Both the position numbers and the translations under genes were made by a program. Below are positions 1-9,274 of a DNA stretch of 64,000 bases, in pieces. Under the pieces are notes generated by a model. It worked only from the letters and a program-made list of their open reading frames with translations, was not told the DNA's origin and did no database searches. Position 1 is the stretch's first letter, and each line of letters starts with the position of its first letter. This stretch comes from Ancistrus triradiatus. Taxonomy: Eukaryota > Chordata > Actinopteri > Siluriformes > Loricariidae. The stretch is taken from contig JAJAGP010002022.1 in NCBI GenBank assembly GCA_025084515.1, forward strand, positions 1 through 64,000, written 5' to 3'.

Positions 1-745
1 AAAAAAATGCTACTGAACACTTAAAAAAGAAAAGAAGGACATCAAGAAAAAAAAGAAAGAAATGCTACTGAATCTTAAATAAAGAAAAAAAGAAAGAAAG
101 ATAGAAGGAACCTAAGCAAGAAGGAAAGAAAAAAAATGTTACTGAATCTTAATGAAAGAAAGGAAGAAAGAAAGAAAAAAAGAAGAAAAGAAAGAAAGAA
201 AGAACAAAAAAGATAGTATGAAAGAAAGAAAAGAAAGACTGAAAGAAATAACTAAATCCTAAAGAAAGACTAAAAGCAAGAAAGAAGGAAAGAAAGAATG
301 AATAAATGCTATTGAATCCTAAAAACAAGAAAAAAGAAGGAAGGCAAGGAAGAAAGAAAGAAAGAAAGAAAAAATAAAAAAATAAATGCTGTTGAACCCT
401 AAAGTAAGAAAGGAAAGAAAGAAATGCTAAAGAATCCTAAAGAAAGAAAAAAAGAAAAAAAAAGAAAAAAGGTAATAAAGAAATGCTGCTGAACCCTAAG
501 GAAAGAAAATAAAGAAAGAAAAGAAATGTCACTAATTTTAAAGAAAGAAAGACAGAAGGAAAGCAAGAAAGAAGGAAAGAAAGAAAAAAGAAATGCTACT
601 GAAACTTAAACAAAGAAAGAACAAAAAAAAAGAAAAAAAAGAAATAAATGCTACTGAAAGTAAAGGAAAGAAAGAGAGAGAACAAAAAAGAAAGAAAGAA
701 GAAAAGAAAAAAATGCTACTGAATTCTAAAAGTAAAAGAAAGAAA
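1..745 (+). repeat. purine-rich tandem array (AAATGCTACTGAA / GAAA units)
   Basis: The + strand is almost pure A/G with a recurring core AAATGCTACTGAA followed by TCCTAAAG and runs of GAAA. Cores start near 5, 60, 136, 303, 385, 481, 591, 646 and 711, at irregular 40-80 base spacing. It continues beyond the left edge. Open frames over it on both strands (a Lys/Glu-rich one and a Phe/Ser/Leu-rich one) are products of composition and not genes. Confidence 0.85.
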
Positions 746-1055
746 CCATCTGACTTTGGAGGAACAATTTGGCTCTGTTTTGGCCCTTTTCTGTTCCACA
801 GAGGCATGGCTGGGGTACACAGAGCTCTGACCTCGGCCCAATCGAGCACTTTTGGGACAAACTATAACGCAGATTATGAGCCGGCCCTCTCACCCAACAT
901 CAGAGTCTAACCAATCCCCACAGTCCCAGTCCAAAATCCTGTAGAAAGCCCTAACCGAGTGGAAGCTGTTACAGGTCCAAACGCCATATCAATGATTATA
1001 GACTTAGAGCGGGATGTGTAGGTGTCCCAATACTTTTGTCCATACAGTGTAACTG
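746..1055 (+). mobile_element. Tc1-like transposon remnant, 3' end of transposase and terminal repeat
   Basis: The frame from 811 reads WGTQSSDLGPIEHFWDKL, matching the Tc1 C-terminal block W-x-x-x-S-x-D-L-x-P-I-E-H-x-W that contains the catalytic Glu of the DDE triad, and then hits a stop. Downstream, 1021-1051 holds GTGTCCCAATACTTTTGTCC and CATACAGTGTA, a terminal inverted repeat sequence familiar from fish Tc1-like elements. The 5' part is missing and the purine array abuts it. It is dead. Confidence 0.8.
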
Positions 1056-1068
1056 CACCTTTTTTTTC

Positions 1069-1100
1069 CAAATACAGGGTAAAATTTCACCCTGTATTTG
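1069..1100. repeat. perfect 12-bp inverted repeat
   Basis: CAAATACAGGGT (1069-1080) and ACCCTGTATTTG (1089-1100) are exact reverse complements with an 8-base loop. It lies just past the Tc1 end. Not T-tailed in a way that would suggest a terminator, and this is a eukaryotic genome. Confidence 0.7.
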
Positions 1101-1735
1101 ATTTCAGTTCAAATATTTCGATGTCATTGGGAGAAATGTTGATACAGACGTGAGTCAGCGCGGTCCAGCCGCTTCAGACTGAACGCATGTTTGTACACGC
1201 TGTGAGCTCATGCCTAAAGGAACGAAGAAAGACCCCAGACAGGGCCGGGAACACCACCAGGTTTGTTCTGTTTTTGGCGTACCTGAACCCTGTACTCAAC
1301 ACTGAGAGCATTATGTGCTGATGCTCTGACTCCACACCACATCCTGTCCGAGGGCATTATTCCAGTGTTTAGTTTAAGACTAATAACTTTCCCTAATGAT
1401 GGACACTAAGTGCATTTCTCTGAGCCAGAGCGCTCTCTCCCCCTCTTAGTTCTCCCGGTTCCCCTATTTTAGCTCACGTCTGGTGCTGATCCTTTCAGCA
1501 TCATCCCGTGTGCCAGGAGACTGGACCTGTTTGTGTGTTCAGTCAGCCTGTGGATGTTAAACAGGACCGCATTCGTCAAATAGCTGCATTGGAAAAGCAA
1601 TCAACACTCGATTCTGCAGAGCGGACTGGGTTTTAGAGACACATCCCCGAATCAGAAAATGTCAGGAATGGCACGGAGAAGGCGAGTAACGCCATTGGCT
1701 GCTATGTCCCAGCAGACAGTATGAAGCAGAGATGC
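1101..1735. other. unassigned intergenic DNA
   Basis: Mixed composition with no open frame over 60 codons, no recognisable repeat and no motif that I can support. Confidence 0.6.
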
Positions 1736-1739
1736 TTCA

Positions 1740-2050
1740 TGTTTCAGCAGCTAATAAACAGCCATGTTGCCTTTCAGGCCCACAACACATTCCAAAAGCT
1801 AGTAATGAGGTAAAAAAAAAACTGAAATAATGATTTGGTACAAAAGCAGTATCCACAGAAGGCTGAGTCTCTGCGGGGCAAAGAAGGGCAGAGGATCTCC
1901 GGTTTATCAACAAACCTGTAGGAGAATTCAAATCAAAGAGGGATTTCCATATTTCTCCCTCTTCAGTGCGTTATAACTTTTAAACGATTCAAGAAATCTG
2001 GAGGGATTTCAGTGTGTAAAGGACGTAAACTGAAGAGCCTATAAACCTAA
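1740..2050 (+). mobile_element. mariner/Tc1-type transposon, 5' part (split copy)
   Basis: Bases near 1770-1800 (CAGGCCCACAACACATTCCA) match the terminal region of the element family seen at 26370, 34040, 45095 and 53960. At 1945-1970 GGGATTTCCATATTTCTCCC recurs in the 26.4 and 34.1 kb copies, followed by the AAACGATTC helix-turn-helix region. Sequence similarity stops near 2050, and the matching 3' part resumes at about 3600, so one element appears to be split by the pyrimidine tract between them. Confidence 0.7.
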
Positions 2051-2110
2051 TTCTGAAATCTTAATGCTTCAGCTTAATCAAGACATTTTGGACAATCATA
2101 TGCTTCTGAA

Positions 2111-2420
2111 TGAAGGAGGAGGAAGAAGGAAGGATGGAAGGATGGAAGTTAGTAAAGGAAGCAAGGAAGGAAGAAAGGAAGGAAGGAAGGAAAAATGAAT
2201 TTCCCTTCCCTTCCCTCCTCCTTCCTTCCTCCCTGCCTCCCTCCTCCCTCTGCCCTTCCCTTCCCTTTCCTTCGCTTTCCTTCCTTCCTTCCTTCCTTCC
2301 TTCCATTCCTTCCTCCTGCCTTCCTTCCCTTGCCGTTCCTCTTCTTCCCTTCCCCTCCCCTCCCCCTCCCTCCTTACTTCCAATTCTTCCCCTTAACCCG
2401 TTCCATGCCCTTTGTTTTCC
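2111..2420. repeat. GGAA tract switching to TTCC tract
   Basis: 2111-2195 is GGAA-rich and 2203-2420 is TTCC-rich on the same strand, with a spacer of about 10 bases. This gives an imperfect inverted repeat made of purine and pyrimidine blocks. Open frames of 80-120 codons here are compositional. Confidence 0.9.
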
Positions 2421-3020
2421 GTTCTCCCTTCCAGTCCCGAAGTAAGTACGCTAGCTATCCTTCCCATCCCTCCCCTGACCCTCCGCTAGAAAACTCCTTT
2501 CAACGCTTCCCTTTACATATAAGGGATTGCTTAGAAGAGTGGAACACTTACATGTAGAAACGTTGATTAGGCCTTCCTAGTCTGCTTCGGTCGTTCCCAG
2601 TGTCCTGTCCCTGCCTCTTCGCACTGAACCCTTCGGCCTCCCATCCCTCATGTAGACCGAGCGTCCCTTTCCTTATACCTTCCTCGCCCTCCGTCCCGTC
2701 CCACCACTCTATCCCTGCGGCTTACCACGTTACCTGTCGGTGATCAAAACTATCCGGTTGCGGCTGTCGGCCGTGGGAGCTAACGGCCTGTAACCCAGTA
2801 TCCTATAGCCTAGAAATTTTAGGGCCTTCCGGAGCTCGGGCTCCCCAGTGTCCGCTCCCGTTCCCCTGCCCCTCTAGGTCCACGTACTCGGTCGCAATAT
2901 CCCTTGATGGCAAGCAAGTGAGTGCGTTGACAAGCTGCTCTGACTGACGGAATCGTTTCCCTTATCGGCCTTCCTGCAGTTACCTACCCTCCGACAAAGG
3001 GTCACCCTACGCGCTCACCG
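2421..3020. other. pyrimidine-leaning unassigned DNA between two TTCC tracts
   Basis: C/T-rich with decaying CCTTCC words, and no gene-like frame. It may be degraded microsatellite that has acquired point changes. Confidence 0.5.
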
Positions 3021-3023
3021 TCG

Positions 3024-3545
3024 CTTCCCTTCCCTTCCCTTTCTCCTTCCTTCCTTCCTTCCTTCCCTCCCTCCGCCCAGCCCTGCCCTCCCTCCCTGTC
3101 CTTCCCTTTGCTTCTCCTTCCTTCCTTCCTTCCCTCCCTCCCTCCCTCTCCCTTCCCTGTCCTTCCTTCCTTCCTTCCTCCCTCCCTCCTCCCTCCCTCC
3201 CTCCCTCTCCCTTCCCTCCCTTCCTTCTTCCCTTTCTTCCTCCTTCTTCCTTCCTCCCCTCCCTCCCTCCCTCCCTCCCCTTCCCTTCCCTTCCTTTCTT
3301 CCTTCCTTCCTTCCCTCCCTCCCCCTCCCTCCCTCCCTTTCCCCTTCACTCCCTTTCCCTTCCTTTCTTTCTTCCTTCTTCCTTCCTTCCTTCCTTCCCT
3401 CTTCCTCCTCCCTCCCCTTCCCTCCCCTTCCCTTCACTCCCCTCCCTTCTTCTCCTTCCCTCCTTCCCGCCCTTGTCCCGTCCCTCCCCTGCTTCCCCTT
3501 CCTCCCCTCCTCCCATCACTCCCCCTCCAGACGGACTTCCCATCC
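3024..3545. repeat. TTCC/CTCC pyrimidine microsatellite
   Basis: About 520 bases of almost uninterrupted C/T built from CTTC, CCTC and CCCT words. All six frames appear open for long stretches (192, 140 and 115 codons) only because stop codons need A in this strand or are excluded by the composition. No gene is called. Confidence 0.92.
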
Positions 3546-3599
3546 CTCCCTCTCCCTCAGACAGCCACTTGTCATCCATCCCAAACCCACCGCCTTCCT

Positions 3600-3920
3600 C
3601 ATAGCTTTATAGAACCACATGGGCAAGGATTCCTTATCAAACCTTTATCACCGCCTCTACAAACATTTCAGCAAATCCCACTTTAAAACTTTACTTTGCT
3701 AAAAACAATCCTTATGTTTATAACCATGCCGAAGCGATTACGTTACACAACTTCAGACAATACACCAAAACACTAAGAGTGGTAAATGCTTAACTGTGCC
3801 ACCTTTATCCGGAATGTGGTTGCAGGCCTGAAATGCAGGAATGGATGGTTAGAGTCATAAAGGACAAACCCAGTATCCTCGGGTTTATACTGTCTGCGAT
3901 GAAATAAAGGCTAGAACATG
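3600..3920 (+). mobile_element. mariner/Tc1-type transposon, 3' part (split copy)
   Basis: AGAACCACATGGGCAAGGAT near 3610 recurs in the copies at 34.4 and 54.2 kb, in the same order with ATCAAACCTTTATCA and CTTATGTT-TATAACCATG. The end carries GTTGCAGGCCTGAAATGCAG and then CTGTCTGCGATGAAATAAAG, which match the terminal region seen at 45.3-45.4 kb. The transposase core is deleted, so this is a non-autonomous remnant. Confidence 0.75.
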
Positions 3921-3925
3921 TAGAC

Positions 3926-4740
3926 ACATCTGAAAAAAAGCAGACGGTATATTTAAGGCGGATTTCATCACCCAATTCATTAGGCGTGACCGATTAGACG
4001 GACAGCAGTGTTGTCCATGCAACTTTACTAAGCGCGTACGAAAGCTTGAGACGTGCTACTCCTCCCAGAACAAACAGCTGTTCTACTTCCCCGTTTCAAA
4101 GCAAAATACTCGCTCCTTTCATTAGCTTTCCTTGCAACCGAACTTGGCCCGCGGACTTTAACATCGCAGTTAGTCATTTTGTTTATTTTTAACTTAAAAT
4201 ACCGAAAGAGGCCATAGGACGCTCAAACACAAAGACAAAGTTCTTCCTGATCCCCCCGACAAAATGATTTGATCATCAGGTGCAAAATAACTTCTAACCT
4301 GTTTCTTTTGGACTCGTACCACGATGCCGTTCTTGTCGGCGGTACACCCTGTCTTTTAATGGCGTTGCATAAAACGTATCAATGACATACAACCCATTAT
4401 TTAACAACCCACGTTAGTCGTTTTACTACATTAACGTAAGGGACACCTATAAAGTTCACACGACCCAATGAAGTGCCTGGGGGTGCAATTTTGTTATTTG
4501 CTGCTTTGTTTTTTTCGCTAAATGAAATTAACTCAACCCATCCAGGATCACACTTTAGACAACGATTAAACACAAAACTCCGAGCAGATTCTCCAACTTT
4601 GATTTTGTTTATCTGGCAAAACAGCTGAGAGTTTTAGCCCTACACAGCCCACGATAGCCGTCTGACAGCGCCCGCGATGCTTTTTGTTTCTCGGAGTGTG
4701 GTGTGTGTATTTATCGTCCTAAAGCTATTCAGACGACACC
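3926..4740. other. unassigned intergenic DNA
   Basis: No reading frame or repeat family recognised. A modest number of CpG and ordinary composition. Confidence 0.6.
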
Positions 4741-4744
4741 GGAG

Positions 4745-4865
4745 CAATTTAGAGAGCCCAATTAACCCTCATCCAATGTTCTTTTGGACTGTGGGAGTAA
4801 ATCCTCGCCAGACTCCAGTGGTCCCCTGTATCGAATTTAAGCCCCTGGACCTTCGAGCCCCGATT
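4745..4865 (+). repeat. fish dispersed repeat (GGACTGTGGGAG type)
   Basis: CCAATTAACCCTCATCCAAT, TTTTGGACTGTGGGAGTAAA and CCCCTGGACCTTCGAGCCCC follow the order of a common fish interspersed repeat. A related fragment is at 47700-47790. Short open frames on both strands are inside the repeat. Confidence 0.5.
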
Positions 4866-4869
4866 TCCA

Positions 4870-5214
4870 ATGTGCGATTTGCGTCGGTCTGACTTTTGAA
4901 ACCCGTTCTGTTGCTGATTTGCGTTTTTCAAACCCTCTTCTCGTTCCATCGTCCAGCTTTCCTTAAGCTTCAAAGGTTGGACTCTTAATAGAATTTCGAG
5001 TGCATTGTTCCCTCAATGATTACAAGCTGACAAGCTGCCCCCCCGTGATGGCGCAGGACTGAATTTCCTCCGTGCGGATCTCTTATTACCTTCAAAATGC
5101 TTTGTAGCCCGTTCCAGATTCATGCATCTCTAAAAATCCTTCTTCTCCAGTCCTCTCGGATTTCGCAAACGAAGACTTTGCGTGCCTTTTGACGAGACGG
5201 CGCACACTTATAAA
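4870..5214. other. unassigned DNA
   Basis: No feature recognised; a 73-codon minus frame overlapping the end has no family signature. Confidence 0.5.
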
Positions 5215-5445
5215 AGCCGTTTGACAGAGCTCCATTAAATCCATTATTAAGAAATGGAAAGAGCATGGCACAACCGTGAATCTAGTTAAACGTGGCCTTC
5301 CATCAAATGCCACTCTCTTCTTAAGAGAACCAGCTTTCTCTGATAGAGCTGAGACAGGAAGAGCTGTGCAAGCTGGGCTTCATAGAACAGCGACTACAAG
5401 AAATCCTTTGTTGAGATCAGGTTTGGGTCTGATGAAACGCCAAGC
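5215..5445 (+). mobile_element. Tc1-like transposon, N-terminal part (split copy)
   Basis: AAATCCATTATTAAGAAATG then GAAAGAGCATGGCACAACCG encode the I-x-K-W-K-E-H-G-T-T-V-N segment of the Tc1 DNA-binding domain. At about 5420-5440 GGTCTGATGAAACG gives S-D-E-T, the motif around the first catalytic Asp of Tc1 transposases. The frame is broken by deletions. The match stops where the ~50 bp minisatellite starts; the 3' part lies at 6535. Confidence 0.65.
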
Positions 5446-6450
5446 TTCCAGAGGAGTACATTCTAGAGAAACTGGCCTTCTACAAAGTTCTATGCTTCCA
5501 GAACAGCAAATTCTACAGACATTAAGCTTCTCAGACGCTCCATGCTTCCAGAGCAGTACGTTCTTCAGAAACTGACCTTCCACAGATGCCAACTGTACAA
5601 AAACCGACCTTCTAACAAGCTCCATGATTCCACAACAGCCATTTTATAAGAAACCAACCTTCTGAGAAGCTCCATACTTCCAGAGCAGCTGTTTTTTTTA
5701 TCCAAGACTGACCTTCTGAGAAACTCCAAGCTTCTATATGAGTACATTCTAGAGAAACCGACCTTCTACAAAGTTCCACACTTTCAGAGCTGTAAATTCT
5801 ACAGAAATTATGCTTCCGAGAAGCTCCATGCTTTTTCAACACTTTTTCAAAACAGACCTTCTGAAAAGCTCCACGCTTCCAGAGGAGCACATTTATAGAG
5901 AAACCAACCTTCTATAGACTTCCACACTTCCAAAGCTGTAAATTCTACAGAAACTGGCCTTTTGAGAAGCTCCATGCATCCAGAGCAGCACCCCCCCACA
6001 AGACTGACCTTTTGAGAAACTTCAAGCTTCCAGATGAGCACATTTTAAAGAAACTGACCTAACAGAGAAGCCAATTCTACAGAAGTTAAGCTTCTAACAA
6101 GCTCCATGCTTCCTCAACAGCCATTTTTCAACAAACCAGCCTTCTGAGATGCTCTATGCTTCTAGAGGAGCACACTTAAATAGAAACCAACCTTCTACAG
6201 AGTTTCGCACTTCCAAACCTGTAGATTCTACAGAAACTGACCTTTTGAGAAGCTCCATGTTTCCAGAGAAGCTATTTTTTAAACCGACCTTCTACGAAGT
6301 TCCACGCTTCCAGAGCAGTCCTTTCTAGAGAAACTGACCTTTTGAGAAGTTCCACACTTTCTGAGAAGCCAATTCCACAGAAACCGACCTTCTAACAAGC
6401 TCCACGCTTCCAGAACATCCCTTTTTAGACAAACTGACCTCCTGTTCCAG
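5440..6450 (+). repeat. ~50 bp minisatellite, array 1
   Basis: About twenty diverged units built on GAGAAGCTCCATGCTTCCAG, AGCAGCCATTTCTACAG and AAACTGACCTTCT. Unit length is about 48-55 bases. Minus frames of 60-92 codons over it (W-S-F-S-E-G repeats) are tandem translations of the unit, not genes. A second array of the same unit is at 9275-10870. Confidence 0.85.
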
Positions 6451-6534
6451 TCTGCAACAGACCTGAGACTAGGGAGACGGGAGGTTCAAGTTCCGACAAT
6501 AAAAATTCCTACTCCCAAAATTACAAAAAGAAAG

Positions 6535-6830
6535 AACCTCAGTGTACTAGAGTGGCCAAGTCAAAGCCCAGACCTTAATCTAACTAGAACTTGTGTAAGA
6601 TTTTGCAACATCAAACTGTACATAGCAGCTAAAGGTGGTGCGAACACGTTAGGGTTATCTGTAGATATGGTAATATCGTCCTTTTTTTAATTTTGTAAAT
6701 AAGATAAAAAAAAAGTTCAAGTTGGGTTGAATACTATGTGTCCATTCAGTAATAAATATAATAATAATATACAAGGTGCTTGCCTAGTCAATTAGAGCCA
6801 AAACTACAGTTTGTTTAAAACCTTTTGCTT
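6535..6830 (+). mobile_element. Tc1-like transposon, C-terminal part and 3' end
   Basis: GAGTGGCCAAGTCAAAGCCC-AGACCTTAAT encodes E-W-P-S-Q-S-P-D-L-N, the Tc1 block ahead of the catalytic Glu; the Glu position itself is lost. GCAGCTAAAGGTGGTGCGAA matches the end of the Tc1 coding region (A-A-K-G-G). A-rich 3' sequence follows. The same tail recurs at 8000-8200. Confidence 0.75.
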
Positions 6831-7999
6831 GTCAGTAAATCGAACGACCACTATCCAAAATTTTAATAGTGTTTTACAATAGCACAATGATCATTCAGGG
6901 CTCAAATTGAAGTAAACACTTGGGCCAACATATTTATTCACCTCCAGTCTTCTATTTTCATCATTTAGGTTACATTTGGGAAGATTAAATGCAAAAAAAA
7001 TGTCGAAAATCAAAAAACGCCTTTAATTTTTTGAGATTATAATGTGTGTGTGGATGCTGGTGATTGAACATTTTCCATGCTGCACATTTTCTGTTTCAGC
7101 AGGGACTTTGGGAAATTTGGAGCAGATACAACAAAGTGTTCAAGAGTTACACAGGTTTTGATCAAGGGTCATCATTCGTCTCAAAATTTGCCACAACCTC
7201 TAAAAATACAAATAAAAAGAAGCCTGTCACTATAAATCAAGTGGTTGCAAGTTTTTTTTATGTCTTCTGTAATAGAACAAACAAATATTAGTCACAATTC
7301 AGTGTTATTTGGTTTTTAACTAAAGAAATCCAGCAGGAAAGGCCTCTCCATTGTGCAGGACGCAGAGAGAGAGGGGATTTTCACCCCTCCCCTTCGCGCT
7401 CCGTGTGTGTGTGAGCATGCTGGGGCTGGTCTCTATAGGAGCCGTAGGCTCTTAGCTGTCCATTGGAGCACAGCTCTGTCACTCAGCGCGCACACAGACC
7501 CAGGGTTTTGCATATATGTCTAGCCATAGGCCAGCTGGTGAGGAAGGTGGGTCGTGCCGTAAACAGCTGCGCCAATACCGCTACAGGCTCTTGAATAACT
7601 AATGAACCAGGAAAAGACTGAAAAGAGGGAACGAGGGAACATAAAGCAGCCTCGTTCAAGGGAAAATGTGTTTTGTGTATTGAACCGTCCAAAGCAAGCG
7701 TGCGTTTTTTGAAGCTGAGCCATGGATTTACGCACCCACATAACCATGGAAAAAAAGGACTTAACTGACGATTTCTATTCGGCAATGTAAACGGAATCAT
7801 GCCATGGACTTGTTTAGACGTAAGTGAATTTTTCTATGATAAAATAAAAAGTAATTTATACATCCTAAGTAACGTTTTTATAAAGGCACAATAGTTGTCT
7901 GTTTTGCGCAAACAGATGGCGGACGTGTTTGGTCAACTATGTGTTTGGTACGTGATTGGGCGGGCGAATGGCTGCATGGTAGATACCCGGCTTCAAGCT
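6831..7999. other. unassigned DNA between two copies of a Tc1 tail
   Basis: AT-rich up to 7330, then more balanced with a short TG repeat (GTGTGTGTGTG) near 7403. Frames of 75-105 codons on both strands near 7483-7800 overlap each other and show no family motif. Confidence 0.5.
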
Positions 8000-8200
8000 G
8001 TAATAGCAGCGAAAGGTGGTGCGAACAAGGTTAGGGTTGAGCTGTAGATATGGTAATCAGTCCTTTTTAATTTTAAGATTAAAAAAAAAGTTCAAGGTGG
8101 GTGAATACTTATGTGTCATATACAGTATAATATAATAATAATAATACAAGTGCTTGCCTAGTAATTAGAGCAAAACTACAGGTTGTTTAAAAGACTAAGA
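8000..8200 (+). repeat. duplicated Tc1 3' tail
   Basis: GCAGCGAAAGGTGGTGCGAA through TTAGGGTT, CTGTAGATATGGTAAT, AAAAAAAAAGTTCAAG and GTGCTTGCCTAG to ACTACAGGTTGTTTAAAA repeats 6628-6825 in the same order with about 1.37 kb spacing. Because flanking sequence after the A-rich part is shared too, a segmental duplication or a longer repeat unit is likely. Confidence 0.8.
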
Positions 8201-9190
8201 GATGATAAAGATTATGTTAAAAACCAGTACCAGTTTTATCCTCAAAAGGTGCGACTGATTGGTCCTACAGACATAAAACAGCTCCCTGTTCAAAGCCGAC
8301 ACTAATCAGCTCCTCTTAATCCCAAATCGCTCAAATCAAATCACATCTATTTCTGTAGGTCTGTGTGTAACCTTTAAAAAGACTCGCTCTGTTCTCAGAC
8401 CTGATGAAAGCAGCTTGTTTTCATACAGGATTACGTTTGCCTCGCCCAATGTTTTCTGACACAACACGCCGTCACCGTGCCATCTGTGCCCAAAAACACT
8501 TACCGGTTAAACAAGGTGGTCACACCAGGCTGCTTTATTTCATTAGGCCTGAATTCATGAGTTCCACGCATAAGCTTTCATCATATACCTGCTAATGAAC
8601 TAATATGGAAACCGGCCTGTGCAGGTCCACCGGAGCAACATCTCGGCAGCACGTTCAGGTCTATTTGTAGCTCCAAAGCCATGAGAAAAAGGAAAACAGA
8701 TTGCGCGTTTGATAAGAGACCGAGCGGTTTACATGGTCCCGTTCCAAAACGTCCAGACGGTTACTCACCACAAAAGCCTCCCGAGGTCAACAACCCTGAC
8801 AGAGGAGGATCCGCGTGTGAGCGCTAGGTGAAACGCGAAAGGCCGAGCTCAGCCAAGGGCTGAAACATGAGCGCCTCTATTCCCACCCGGACTCTTGCGT
8901 AGCTACTTACACGACGGCATTTCAAATAAATACGTTTCATTACTGTTCCTAAAATGCATTATACCAAATAAAGCCAAGATCATTTCAGCTTAGGTCACGG
9001 GTACAAGATTTCGTATTAATCACAGACCGACACATTTTGAAAACTCCAAACATGGATAAACGCTGCTTTATTAAAACAGACCCTAATGAGTAATGTTCCT
9101 AAAACTTTACGAACGCTCGGTTGATATAAACAGACCCCCGTAACAATAACTTCGATCAAAACAGTGCACCATGTGCATGAACTCTCCTGG
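8201..9190. other. unassigned intergenic DNA
   Basis: No gene-like frame or recognised repeat. The 61-63 codon frames at 8404 (+) and 9016 (-) carry no motif. Confidence 0.5.
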
Positions 9191-9194
9191 CTCT

Positions 9195-9262
9195 GGACCA
9201 TTAATCAGAAGGTTGTGAGCTCAAACCCGGCTTCACCAAGCTGCCACTGCTGAGCCTGAGTC
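9195..9262 (-). repeat. SINE-like repeat fragment, reverse orientation
   Basis: Read on the minus strand it gives AGTGGCAGCTTGGTGAAGCC then GGGTTTGAGCTC and CAACCTTCTGATTA, the same order as the fuller + copy at 17780-17990. Confidence 0.6.
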
Positions 9263-9274
9263 TACGTCACTCCA

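Noticed and set aside
538..910. Lys/Glu-rich + frame and Phe/Leu/Ser-rich - frame at the left edge
   Set aside because: They translate the GAAA-rich tandem array and run into Tc1 remnant sequence.
3015..3686. Long open frames (192 codons +, 140 and 115 codons -) rich in Pro/Leu/Ser or Gly/Arg/Glu/Lys
   Set aside because: They lie in TTCC/CTCC microsatellite, where composition removes stop codons in all frames. No domain, start context or conservation sign.
5380..6041. Tandem W-S-F-S-E-G-rich minus ORFs as a repeat protein
   Set aside because: They come from the ~50 bp minisatellite; unit length is not a multiple of three throughout, so the frame shifts between units.
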